A stretch of 64,000 bases of DNA from Selaginella moellendorffii (GCF_000143415.4 NW_003314377.1:76240-140239); one strand, 5' to 3'. Positions 23,569-35,234 are shown, counted from the first letter of the stretch. Numbers and translations are program-made. The notes: generated from the letters alone by a model not told the origin.

Positions 23569-26500
23569 TCACGCCTCCTCTGATTCAGATTCGGATTGTT
23601 CACCTTGAAATAAAATACATTAGAAACTTAGTAAAGGAATATTAATGAATCTCACCTTGAACCCGGGTTATGAATGCTCTTGCTGCATCTCTTGCATGGT
23701 CTGGCAAGGTGATGGTGGCACTCTACTTCCGCATCCAACCATGCACAACATTATCCACCGATATGCTCATGCTGGGATCCCTTGGATTCAGCACCCATCT
23801 CTTTTCTAGGCAATCCTTCGTATATCTGGAACTTGGCTTGAACCACTCCACAGTTACATTGAAGGAGTTAGTTTCCGCGTCCTCCTCTACATCAGTGATG
23901 CAGCACCCCACCCATATCATTTGTTTTTTATTACTGGGTCTGACAAGCACGACCATTCCTTTGCAGACCTGTACTGGATTGAATGCTGAATCCGGCTTCT
24001 TGTTCCTCGGCCCACAATAGTGATCCTCAACATCATTGTCTGTCACTGCATTTCTAGAGGACATTGTTCCGCTACTATCTGGTGCTCTAGGTTCTGGCCA
24101 AAAGGACTCTTCCAATTCTTCATATACAACCGGCCCATTTTGGATAGCAGATATAATCTTCTCCCAGTATTCAAGCAAAGGCTTGCACCTCTTAAAAAAG
24201 GATTCTCCACCAAACACCAACCCCCTCTTCCAGAAGGCAATATGCTGTCTAATCCCGGCCACTATACTTTCCTGGTCTTTGAGTCCATCCGGGTGCATCG
24301 GCCGTGGGGAACTCTGAGGAATCATAGGTTCCCCAGTTATGGGATCTCTCTTGAAGAGTTCAATGCCATCCACTGGCAGCCACACTGTGTCCCATTCTCT
24401 CATCTTGTACCTCATTACTGGAGCACCGTCACGCATGCTGAAATGAAACTGAAGAGGCTTGGAGTGGCCAATCAGCGTTTTGGATCCGTCCCTGATGTAG
24501 CCTCTTACAAACCCCTTAAAGTCTGGAACCTCTGTCACAAGTGCAGCTTCAACAGTGCCTTTGATGCAATTTTGGAATTCATCGTAGAGTTGTGGGAGGG
24601 TGAGGATATTGGATTGCCGGAGGGACTCTGCCAGGTGACTGAACATGGCATCGACGTCTTCATGAGTGTGCCCAACCATGAGAAAGCCAAGTGTAACCGT
24701 TTCAAATATGCCTTTGGCAACAAGCATCGCCAAGTACGCGAAGACGTACATGTTTTTGTTCTCACTGCCAGCATTGTTTGTTTGGAGCAGAAGATGGGGT
24801 GGAAGGCCACATCAGCCGCAAGAACTTCCTTGAGATTCTGCTTCGTTTGGATGAGGCTGTGTATTCACCGGGCGACCAGCCTCGTCGGAATGGCATGAGG
24901 CCTCACGTGATAACCCTACAATCTGACGGCCAACATATTCACTGGGATGGCATGGGGCCCCACGCGATACTGCAAGCCTTTGCTCCTCCTCCAGCTGAAC
25001 CCTATATGGGGTTCGATCGACAAGGGCCTTATGCAAGGGTTGGCCGTTCAGCTCAGTCTGCGCACTTTGCAGAGACCTTAAGTGTTTTGCTAGGGACGCA
25101 ATCATCATGTTTGCACCCCCGCCACCCCATAGAGGTACAAAGAAGTTCCCATAGTTCTGGGCACCATGCCCATGAGCGATTATGCCAAACAGAGACACAG
25201 GCAGCTGCATGGATGAAGAGATTGCCTTGGGGGTAGGATTGAGTTGAGGTAAGCACGTCTTTTTCTGGTCCATTTTGTCGTGGATGATGCAGAGGTAAGA
25301 GTCAGGTCTCTCCATGGAGAGAATCCTGTTATGATAATATGCAGTCCTGCAGCTTCTCTGCTTGATGTTGTGGTCGAGCCGCCTTCTAACCAACGTCTCT
25401 CGCTCTTGAGCGCTGCAAGAATTCTTCGACAAAGCCATTTTGATAGCAGTGCACTCGTCACACTTTGAAAAGCTGGAGTACTTTCCTATACTCACATCCC
25501 TGAACCTGTTGCTCCACAATCTACTAAATCTAGATTGGCTCAGCTTCCTATAGCCATTACTCTGGAGTTCCCGATTCACATCTTCCAATATGGCCCCCTT
25601 GGTATACATGGAAGGGAGAACTCGTTGGGTGTCTTGTGTTCCATCTTCCAAGAGGCGGGTTTTATGTGGTTGCTGCTCGCTACATGTCTCGACAAACCTC
25701 TTGAAGATTGCCTCTCCATATACAACATGACCCCTGGTTTTGTGCGTACCGTCGTTCCCATGGACTGCCTGTTGAACCCTTTGTTCCTCGAACTCAGTTT
25801 TGATTCTGTAGAATGTGGTTCGAGGGACTCCATAAATGATTCTCCATGCCTTCATGCAGACCAAACCCCTCTGGAAGACCATGCCCCCCACCTGATGTTC
25901 TGAAGCATCAACAGATGACCGTAATGCCTTATACACAAAATTGCGAGCTGCCTTCCAGGACAATGTCTTGTATCTTGCTCTCTCCTCTTCAATAGCATCC
26001 CAATTAGCATGTTGACAGCACCTCCTCTTGCAACAAGCAACTGTCGAGACCATTCAAACCTCCATCGCCATTTTCTGCCTTTTCGGTTCGTTGCTCAGAT
26101 CCCTTTGGCTGCGCTTTAGGAAGGTGTACTTTCTTTTCCCATGAAGAGATGTTCTGTCATCAGTTGTAGTGGTGTTTGAGTGTGAATCCTTCACATTCTC
26201 AAACACTAAGTGCCTCAATTTCCACTGCACAATACTTCCAATAGTCAGACTGTTTTCTTCTGTGTCAACAACCTCTAAAATCGCAACTCCAATATCATCC
26301 CAGCCCAATTCTTGATTAGCAACCGCATCTCTTGGATCGACAACTGTGGCTAAGCCCTCAGCTACCACCTCCCCCTCGGGGTTGTTTAGAAACACCTTTG
26401 CCTGAATCCATGTATCACGGTTCTTAAGATCCACGGAGGGAACATGCGTCGCACTTGCGCTGTCCCCAACATCTGCTTTCTTCTAAAGATTTTTCAAGGC

Positions 26501-26710
26501 AACAACAACATTTACCCCGACGACCATCTCTCCTCGTTCAATAGCGACCACATTCCCATCGAAGACAGTCTCTACTGATACAGCAGCATTGCCTTCCCCA
26601 AGCCTTTGACAGTGTATAACAAAGTTCCGATCCATAGACACAAGGGTCCCTTTTGCAACTCTCTTCCCACCATTCAAAATGTAAACCTTTTCCCCAACCC
26701 TGAAGGCCAT
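23569..26710 (-). pseudogene. DUF7869-type transposase-like gene, disabled
   Basis: ATG at 26710; the N-terminal part (FRVGEKVYILNGGKRVAKGT) resembles the DUF8039-type module of plant transposon proteins. A cysteine-rich CDECTAIK segment and the DUF7869-like core follow: IIHDKMDQKKTCLPQL, LLLQTNNAGSENKN and LMVGHTHEDVDAMF, the pattern of a DDE-like nuclease. One continuous frame runs across stops TAG (26483-26485), TGA (26054-26056) and TAG (23723-23725). Two mini-introns (24923-24970 and 24857-24914) flank an 8-nt exon and together restore frame to KQNLKEVLAADVAFHP. A 1-nt slip lies in the C-run at 24796-24799. A last 53-nt intron (23603-23655) leads to an acidic tail. The second acidic catalytic position is Asn (24776-24778). 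Family naming is from memory; the gene structure is seen. Confidence 0.65.
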
Positions 26711-27059
26711 TCTGAAAGTGCAGAAAAGAAGTTAAGACCATACAAACAATGATTGGAGAATGGCCTAAATCATAACATACCAAACAACCTCAATAGCATG
26801 AGGCCACATGCCATTATTCAAACATGCTATTGACACCCACGTGAAATTTCACATTCACAAAATTGGCATGAGCCCTCATGCCATCTTGATATACACACAG
26901 CTGCAGGCAAGTAAAAACATACATGGCAATACGCTAACCATGAAATTGCAAGGGCCCAAGATGGCATGTGGCCTCATGCCATTTCTAAATGTGGTCCTAA
27001 GCCATTCCATGGTGAACATACAAGGAAGCACAAGTGCCGAATATCAAGAGGAAGCGGTA

Positions 27060-27245
27060 GCCACACCAAAGACAGTGCCGCTCGCAACACCGCAACTACT
27101 CGTAGCGCCGCTCGCAACACCGCAACTGCTCGTAGCGCCGCTCGCACAAACTGCCACTCGCATAAACTGCCGCTTGCAATGGCGCTCGCAATGCCGCAAC
27201 TGCTTGTAGATGCATAAACCACAGCTCACAACGCCGCTTACACAA
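27060..27245. repeat. Short tandem array, GCCGCTCGCAACACCGCAAC-like units
   Basis: Units of about 30 bp (CGCTCGCAACACCGCAACT plus CGTAGC) recur about four times with decay. They produce several mutually overlapping alanine- and serine-rich frames that are not genes. Confidence 0.7.
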
Positions 27246-28006
27246 GCAGCGCTCACTGCGCTCAGCGGAACCAAGAACACAGCGCACAAAAATGATAGAC
27301 CTAGGAATGAGTTCGAGAATTAAAAAATAACACACGCTTGAACGTCACATCAAATCCTCTGACAAACCAGATCTTATGATTCCTCTGACAAATTTCAAAC
27401 TGAGTAGCTTCTAGACTTTGCTGTCGGAGGTTGAACTTTGTCACATCATGTCCTTGCCTCGATCCAGCTGTGCCATGTCAGTGATTCGAACTTTGCCATG
27501 CCGTGTCAGCGATCCAGGCCAAAATTATTCGCCGTGTAAAGGAATAATTATGCTGTGTGTGTACGTCCATTTATGGCAATATAAGGCCACACGCCATTCA
27601 AAGAATAATGCTAGTCGAGCATTTTTTGGTGCATTTTTGGGTTCAAAATTGCATGAGCCCACACGCTATAAAGTTTACCTGTACCAAAAATAGAAACAAC
27701 TTTATTTACTTGGGAATTTAAGTGGTTGAGGCATTTTTAAACTTACAAACACATGCCCTACTTACATTCCTTTAGTTGCTTAAAATTCAAAAATATTATA
27801 AACCTTTCTTTTTGCATTTTCAATGTTTTCAATTATGGTTTTTGATTTTCGCAGGACCAGCCTAGTAATCTATTTGCATCCCGTCATGTTTATAGCTAGC
27901 TTTCGTTTGTCCCCTTCGCTAGCCTGAGATACATCTGCTCGGCATCTGCCTCTTACAGCATTTGCCCAGAAAGGGCATCTTTCTTCACGCAGCATTTGCC
28001 ACATGT

Positions 28007-28031
28007 TTAGGGTTTAGGGTTTAGGGTTTAG
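28007..28031 (+). repeat. Short interstitial telomere-like tract
   Basis: Three tandem AGGGTTT units after GCCACATGTTT. TTTAGGG is the common plant telomere repeat. The tract is short and lies inside a transposon, so it may be coincidental or a telo-box-like promoter element of the plus-strand gene. Confidence 0.5.
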
Positions 28032-28899
28032 CAATTCAATTAGCTTGATAAACATGCAAATACAGAACTTGATGCAAAATCCTTTGATATGTCACAATGC
28101 CCCTAGGACCATAAACACATTTCAATAGAGAGGGTCCTTTCATTTCATAACTCCTTACGTAGATCTTAATAAAACCAGAGTTAGTGAAGTTAGTTTCTTG
28201 TGATCCCACATCTGATTGTGATGTCCCTTTGCAGTGTCGATGGAAAGGTCAATGCACACCAAACTGTAAAATCTTGGAGCAAAATAACGGTCGGATCTAT
28301 GGCAAATGCCCCTGAAACATTGTAAGGCTCGTGTGGTCTTATGTGGTGTCTGATCGAAATGCTTCTTTGTAGGGTCATCAAGAAAGACATTGTATACCAT
28401 TCTGTAAAATCTAGTTGCGATCTAACGGTTGGATCTCCAGAAAACTCAAAAAAATCTCGCGCGTGTTAGAATATTCTAGGAATATACTCCTATATGCCCC
28501 TGAAAATGGCATGCGGCCCCACGCCATTCAAGAGATAACGCCAGATGACGCCGAGCATTTTTTGGTGCATTTTTTGGGATTTGTATACCATTCTTTATTT
28601 AGCTGAACATCTGGCATTTTTGGAAATACAAGATGCTTTGGAATATCCAATCATGCATGGTATAAATATAGCGAGGGTATTAAATGATATCCCAATCATG
28701 ATCTTTCTTTTGGATTTCGCGTGCATGCAGTCCAAGGAATGATGATGTTGCGGATTTCTTTTGGATTTCACGTGCATGCATGTGCGCGGCGATCTAGAAA
28801 TTAATGGTGGCGCCCAAGTCCGAGGAATGATGATGTGGCGGGATTACCAACCGTCATGACATTTCGCGCGTGTGAGGTTAGGTTTTGCATTTTGCTTCG

Positions 28900-29060
28900 T
28901 ACTCGCGCTCGCACACTCGCGCTCGCATCACGCTCCCACTCGCGATCACGCTCACATTCGTGCTCATCTACCTTCTCTACAGGTTTCTCGTGTGCATCGG
29001 CGTCCACTCGCACTGGCATCACACTCGCACTCGCATCGCGCTCGTGTGCATCGGCGTCCA
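28900..29060. repeat. CTCGCACT-type simple repeat
   Basis: Runs of ACTCGCGCTCGC and CACTCGCACTGGCATC variants. Overlapping serine/arginine- and alanine-rich frames on both strands come from this low-complexity sequence. Confidence 0.6.
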
Positions 29061-29577
29061 CTTCAAGACACACCCAGTTTGTAACTTCACCGCCAACTCC
29101 GCCGCCCACTCCGCCACCCACACGCAGCCCACTTGGTGTCCCGGGAGATTTCAGCGCCACTCTCCAACTGTAAGTGGCAGAGTAGCCTTGCTGCTACGAT
29201 CCACTGCACACACAGTGCACATTCGCCAGCGAGTCCGGCCTCGATTGTCATGCCTCCATTCGGCTTCAAATGGTAAGTCTTTTAGGCCAAGTAGAAAATG
29301 GCATGAGGCCACATGCCATTCAGTAGCAACATTGGCATGCACCGATTGGGCTCTCGAGTGCAGTCCGGTTACAGATGGCGTGTAGCCTCACGCCATCTTA
29401 GGATGCAGCCTCAAGACATCTGATGCAGTGGTGAATGGCGTGTGGCCTCACGTTATTTTCATCTGTCAGCTCTAATTGTTGTGCATTTCTAAACAGGCGA
29501 GGAATTGCGTTCTTCTTCCAGCCACTGTCAATGTGGATGCAGAGAAGGGGGAGGAGCTCACCAGTTGAACTTTCGGG

Positions 29578-32500
29578 ATGGAAGGCGAGGATCTGAGGCT
29601 GTACAACACAGATGCTGGGAGAAAAGAATGCATGGGGATCCTCATCCAAGTGACAGACACTCCATGCAGTTCCATGCAAGAATATGGATTGGCACTTGTG
29701 GTAGAGACAGCATCCGCCTTCAAGATCCACCTTGCACATCCTAGCAGCTTCCCGAAGGGGGGCAGCGGCTATTAGGAATTCCTAGAGGGAGCTAGGGAGA
29801 GGTTGTCCAGGAGGCCCACAATTTCAAAGACACTGCGGGTCTATGAAGATCACATGGAATCCACGGACCTCACCTACGGCGATGTTCAAAAACTATATTC
29901 CAACATTGAGCCGTTGAGAGTGCCTCCAGTTCGCGAAGCGAAGGGGAAGGGGGTTGATCTGGAAACTACCCCAAAGCAGAAAAGGGTGGTCAAGCTCAAG
30001 CCGACGTCCGACTCTCTTGATCCAAAAAAGAAGCTACTCGGTGATGCCATTGCCTCGGGTTCGAACACTACACCCACCAAAAAGAAGAGCCGCAAAGAGC
30101 AGAAAGAGCAAGAAGAGGCAGCAAAAATTGTCGCAGATAATAGTACTTGTTACTATTCCAACAAAGTATATACAATCGACGTGAGCCGTATCAACATCCA
30201 AAGCAAATACAACCACAGGCTAGTATCTGATGAGTGGGTGGAGAAACTAAAGCAGAAGATGCTGGCAAGTCCAGTAACACGCGACATCGTAGACGTGATC
30301 CCCTACTACCGAACAATGAAGGGCGAGACGAGGTTTCCAGACTTGATCAATAGGAAGGTGTTGGACGATCAGAACATCCGATTCTATGCCGTCTCCAGGC
30401 AGCATTCTAGCTTGGCGATGCAAGAGATAGTTGTGGATATTATGGTGGGCGAGGAGGTGAAGAAAGTCTTCAAGACAAGAGTTTTCCGCCTGATAAAAGG
30501 CAACTCGCCCCTCCGATCTATCATATACATCTCCCACGCGCAGAATGTCAAGCAAGAAACGTGCTACAAATCGGGTCTGCACGAGACATTGGCACGAACA
30601 CGGAAGCTCTGGGTTCAACTGAAGAAGCCACAAAAACCAGGACAAGGACGTGCACTAGCAACTAGCGCCTGGCAGGTAAGCCTCGTTGCATGTGGCATAG
30701 CATGTGGCCTCACGCCATTTCCATTGCAGGAATTCTCGAGTCTTCTCTCGAAAACACTGGGGGTCAATGACACACTCAGCATCCATAACATTCTACTCGC
30801 GACAAAAGTTGTTTTTGACAAATGGGTAGATGTGCTGAGGAGGTACCATGACGGGGAGTTACTAAACTCAATGGGTGTGGAGGACGGCCGGAAGCCCAAT
30901 GATTTGAAGCTCAACGCCTTGTGTTTCTCGTGGTCTCTAGACGACGACGACCTTCTGACAGTGGCTAATGCTCTTCTACGTGGTGAGGTAGTCTTCAACA
31001 AGACCAAAATGACTCCCGGCCATATTGTGACATACGAGGACTTGTGCACGACTCTGAGAGCTCGTGTGCTATTGAAGGATTGGATCTTCGAGCAAGTGGC
31101 CGTGGAGAGGGTGAGCATCGACAACACGCAAGAGATGATTTAAGCACTGTATTTGTCAAATGAAGACATCGACGAGTACGTGAAGGGGGCCCCCAAGTTC
31201 ATCGATCTGCTGCGGGATGCCACGAAAAGTAAAGCTGAGAAGTTGGATCAGTATCCAAATTTCATTAAGAGGGATGTCGACCGCCGGCTTCAGAAACAAC
31301 TCGACCCCGCAACAGAGGCCTATCGAGAACCTTACCGGGTATACTTGAATTCGGATGAGGATCAAAGGTGGAGGAGCATCATTTCCCGCGGAGATGAGCA
31401 GGTCAAGAACATCTTTTGTGTGATGGACTTCACAAACGAGGAGATCACTCATGCAGACGAAGTCAGCTCCATCATTGACTTAATGGTGGGACTTGCGGAG
31501 GTGGAATCTTCAGTCCACTATATGATCTACGACTCCGAATCCTATCACAAGTTCTAGAAGGCCTTGAACGAGGTGAAGGCTCGGTTGAAAGGCAAGGAGA
31601 TGCGGGAGATCCATGGGATAATGGCTAAGAAGAAGATACCGACGAATGTCCGTATCTTCACACTCGCCCTTGTTATTGGTCCTGCAGTAGAGTGGGACTG
31701 GAGTGACTTCCCAGCTTCGTTCAACAAGGCCGATCGAATTGATCTGAGGGAGGTCAATTTACCCGTGCCTGAGGAACTGAAGACGGCTATGGAGCTTTCG
31801 AATCCAAAGAAAGCTCCAGGTGCAGCATGGGAAATGCTCAGCTGGGTCTTCAACGCAATAGCGGGTGACTCCAAGGGCAAATGCGTTGTCGAGTACAACT
31901 GCGGCGGACTATTCTTTCGAGCCGCACTACTCAAGGGTGTCCCGTGTGTTGCGGTGACAAATTCCATTGAAGAGGTGACTTCAATGGAGCATATAATTAC
32001 AGTTGCCAAAGAAAAACAGTATCTTCTCTGCGAACCTGGTGAGTACGCACTTTAAGTTTAAATGTTATCTCACAAGCTCTGTATGCAGGAGCGTGGCCAC
32101 CCCCAGATGCTGAAACGGCGTTAACAGCTACTGTTGAAGATACCCATGTTGGGCCGAGCTCACAACCTGCACAAGGTAAGGTCACGTGAGGCCTCACGCC
32201 ATTTTGATTATAGATCGTTGTGAATATTCAGACACGAGGACTGAAAAGCGCACTGGTGGCGCGTCGAAGAAGGACAAACAGACAAACAATAGGAAAAAAG
32301 AAGGTACAAATTATATTTGCAATGGCGTGTGGTCTCATGCCATTCCTTGTAGGAGACACTTCTTCAAAGGCAAAACAGGCAAGCACCAGCCAAGCTCAAA
32401 CTGACAGTGGTCATAAAAAGCGAAAGCACGTTGGACAGTCGTCGGGATCAGAGGCGTTTGATTCGAAAAGGAAGAAGGGCAACAAAAAGATGATAGGTAA

Positions 32501-33463
32501 TGCTTCGCGGTTATGGCGTGTGTGCTCATGCCATTCATTGCAGATCAAGGGCTGAGTGAAAGCAGCCAGTCACCACCTCCTGACTCAGATTCCTATGGCG
32601 GACTCCCCTTCCCCAATCTTAATGGAGAGGTACAATGGATGAGGGATGCTTTTCAAGTTAGGGCCACGTTTTTCTCATCTTGTCGTCTTCGAAGGGTGCA
32701 AGAACGTGCAGAAACCATGTTAAGACAGTCGGGTGAGGATACGGTCCTAGGTCACGCACTAAAACAGGCTATGGATGTCTTGTATTTTGAGATGGAGACT
32801 CGGCCAGATGATTTTCCCAAGATGGTCCTGGAAGAACAAGCCATCCAGCCTAAGCAGCCTATGGAAGAAATGCAGGAGGGGGATGAGGAGCCAGAGAAAG
32901 ATAATGAGCAGGAAGAGCAGAAGGACGAAGAGGAGGACAAAAAAGAGGAGGACGAAGAAGAGGAGGACGAAGAGGACTTGGATGGTCCTCACAATGGTGA
33001 CGATCATAATAACAACGATGACGATGATGACGACGATGGCCAGCCTGAGGTGGCCAAAGAGCAGCAGAGGAAGGTCATACAAGACAAACCATCAGGTAAA
33101 TAATAGTACATCCATTCCTAACCTTTTACCATTTCTAACATTGTCCATGTAGGTCGCAGAGCAAATGGTAAGTAAAGATTATTTAGTTTAGAAATCAACC
33201 AAATGGCAGATGAAACGGTATATTAGAAGCCATTTGACCGGACAAACATCAGTCATCATTTATGGCATGTATATTGTCTAGCCAAGCACTATCCGCATCT
33301 CCATAATCTGCTCAACCGGATGGGTTCTTCGACCACTAAACATGAGCGTGGACGTATTAGAGAAGAGATGGCATTACTATTGGGTTTAAATCCTGATAGT
33401 GTGGAGAGTGATGAAATTCCAAGATTATTGTATAGGCGTTGGAGGCAAAAAATAACAGTCTGA
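29578..33463 (+). pseudogene. Multi-exon transposon gene with ParB-like domain, disabled
   Basis: Frame opens at ATG 29578 (MEGEDLRLYNTDAGRKE). After a lysine-rich segment (KKKSRKEQKEQEEAAK) lies a ParB/sulfiredoxin-like pattern: YTIDVSRINI, NHRLVSDEWVEKLKQKM and FYAVSRQHSSLAMQEI. A second globular region follows (GPAVEWDWSDFPASF; CGGLFFRAALLKGVPCVAV), vaguely methyltransferase-like, then an acidic D/E tract and a C-terminus ending LLYRRWRQKITV. Introns: 30676-30729, 32039-32088, 32176-32213, 32304-32352, 32497-32543, about 33096-33159 and 33168-33226 (38-64 nt). Exons around 32039-33096 join in phase 1 after AG. In-frame stops at 29773, 31141 and 31555 (TAG, TAA, TAG) break it. Domain naming is tentative; frame continuity and splice sites are strong. 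Confidence 0.65.
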
Positions 33464-33882
33464 GATGGCATGTATTTATTTAAAAATGTAACTTATTATG
33501 GCATGGGGTTCCATGCCATTGTATTAATATTAAAAGACAATTCTTTGAGAGGATTTGCATTATACTAGAAGTGTTACAGCATGTTATTGGAAGTCTACGA
33601 AGTTGTTTTATTAATAAGGGGAAAGTAAAGATTGAACGGGGACTTGGGCTCCACCTAGACTCGGAGCAACTGAGCCAATATTAAAAGGATGGAAAGAAAT
33701 TGGACGACGATGACAAGGAGAAGAGAGAGGTGAAGCAGTGGCAGGGGGAGGAGAAGTGATTGAGTAGAGATTTCCTTGTTTAAAATAAAATGGCATGTGC
33801 CTCAATGAAGTTGAATTTTGTTATATTTATATACTATATAAAGGTTTGGAAACCTTATTTTACAAGTGGGATAATGACAATT

Positions 33883-33905
33883 CCCACTTTAACGAAATAG
33901 AGCTT
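33883..33905 (-). repeat. Right terminal inverted repeat
   Basis: TCCCACTTTAACGAAATAG followed by AGCTT, the reverse complement of the left end apart from one base. ACTCA follows directly. Confidence 0.85.
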
Positions 33906-34165
33906 ACTCAATCTTTCGCACTCGTGCGCTTAATCTCTTGCACTCATACGCTTCACGCTCAATCTCTCGATCTCTTGTGTGCTCAATCGCTCGATCTATT
34001 GCACGCTCAATCCCTTAATCTCCTTCCCACTCAATCCCTCAATCTCCTTTATGCTCAATCCCTCAATCTCTTGTGTGCTCCACTCGTGGTGCGAACAATA
34101 ACCTAATCTTGGCGGCTACCCTAACCCTAATCATGATAGCTGCCCTAACCCTAACCAATCTTTCA
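33906..34165. repeat. CTCAATCTCTCGATC microsatellite and CCCTAA-like scraps
   Basis: Loose repeats of CTCAATCYCTYGATCTCTTG, then three CCCTAACCCTAA-like bits near 34120-34155 that recall telomeric DNA. It continues the microsatellite seen at 21900-22006 on the other side of the transposon. Confidence 0.6.
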
Positions 34166-35234
34166 TCCCGGCCGTTCATTCCAAATAGCCTAAATCTCAA
34201 CCATCACAATATCTTCAATCTTATTTTATCTTATCATTATTATTATATGTGAATTATGCTTCTTTATATTGTGTATTTTAATAATGATATAACTAGCATC
34301 TATCAACAGTTCTGTTATTAGAGATATGATATTTTTTTTTACAAATTATCTACAAAGGATGCATTCTCATCAATATTTTATACATATTTTGGAATCGTTA
34401 CAAGAACTTTAAAGAGTATAAATAGGGCACATTAAAATATGTTGTACTATATCCATCTATGAATGGATGAATCCTCATCCAGAAATTTATTTTGTGTTAT
34501 ATTAGATCCTAAACAATAGGCACGTTCTTTAAATGTCATTGAGCAGTGTTTACAATTATGAATAAAACTTGAGTTGTACTACGAATCAAATCTGTCATTG
34601 AAGAATAAGATTTAACAAGATTTATTATCATCTACCACTTAAAATTTGACAACTTGACATATCACGTGTACTGACAGTCAAATTAGATCTCTTGGTTTGA
34701 CATGCTATAGCAAAATATCATTACTGGTATCATTATTAACTATCAAACTTCACATGCTGAAAATCCTTCCTTGGATCTATGTGTATAACATGCATCAGAT
34801 ATCATAATAGATAACAGTAATATTAATATTATCACACTTGCATATATTAAATTTGCTATAGAATTTAAATTCATTTTGTACATTGTCGATATTTTTTTTA
34901 TTGCTTTATTTAAATTTCAATTGTGTTTCACTATAGATTTTTACAAGTAGTATAAAGAGAGAAAACTCCAAAATTTATTAAGAACGATGGAGAGGTTTCT
35001 TCTTCATTTTCGAGATCACCCACCTCTTTCATTCTCTCAGAATATTATTTCTAAAAGTGTCAACATTTTGATCTTCGTATTGGCTCTATTTCTTTAAAGG
35101 TTGTGATTTGCAATAGCACTGATATAGTTGCATACTTAGAGTTTCTTCTTTCTAATGTGAGTGAGGGTGGATAACAATAGAATTTACAGAATTCCAAGTC
35201 AAAGGAGATTTGAGTTTTTGGATCTCCAGTCAAA
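34166..35234. other. AT-rich unassigned DNA
   Basis: Mostly A+T with no long coding frame on the plus strand. The last part includes an 87-residue minus-strand frame (35060-35323) without recognised features. Nothing else seen. Confidence 0.5.

Larger units (their letters stand above)
26711..29577. promoter_or_regulatory. Divergent intergenic region of the transposon
   Basis: About 2.9 kb between the two outward-facing genes, containing at least eight hairpin-repeat copies, a GCTCGCAACACCGCAACT tandem array and CTCGCACT-type repeats. No long frame with recognised features lies here. It must hold both promoters; no convincing TATA or start motif can be singled out. Confidence 0.45.
22242..33519. 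repeat. Dispersed dyad (hairpin) repeat family, consensus TGGCRTGNGGCCNCAYGCCA
   Basis: Copies of about 22 bp are seen near 22642, 23242, 23402, 23548, 24890, 24947, 26793, 26863, 26961, 27573, 28506, 29298, 29375, 29435, 30693, 32183, 32322, 32513 and 33498, with weaker ones near 22241, 22556 and 27650. Each can fold on itself around a GGCC-like centre. Copies lie in noncoding DNA near both genes and within introns. Two more copies flank the interior of the MITE (60377-60398 and 60551-60572), so the motif belongs to this transposon family. A role as transposase-binding subterminal repeat is inference. Confidence 0.85.
22012..33905. mobile_element. 11.9-kb two-gene DNA transposon with hairpin-repeat introns
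   Basis: Both ends carry CTATTTCGTTAAAGTGGGA in inverse orientation, and the flanking 5 bp are ACTCA on both sides (22007-22011 and 33906-33910). Two divergent genes point outward from about 26.7 and 29.6 kb: a DUF7869-type transposase-like protein (minus) and a ParB-like-domain protein (plus). A dyad motif of about 22 bp recurs throughout noncoding parts and introns. In-frame stops and a likely catalytic substitution show that this copy is dead. Because ACTCA lies in a repetitive flank, the target duplication is only probable; the inverted repeats are certain. Confidence 0.8.

Noticed and set aside
23670-24898. 292-codon plus-strand frame opposite the transposase
   Set aside because: The opposite strand carries recognised transposase-type motifs and splice sites; this is its antisense shadow.
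27060-27245. Possible CRISPR-like regular array
   Set aside because: Units are adjacent tandem repeats without unique spacers, and the context is a plant transposon.
28801-29385. Several overlapping frames of 60-166 codons on both strands
   Set aside because: Low-complexity CTCGCACT repeats; mutually exclusive frames with biased composition.
32752-33082. Hydrophobic frame opposite the acidic tail of the ParB-like gene
   Set aside because: Antisense shadow of GAGGAG/GACGAT codons.
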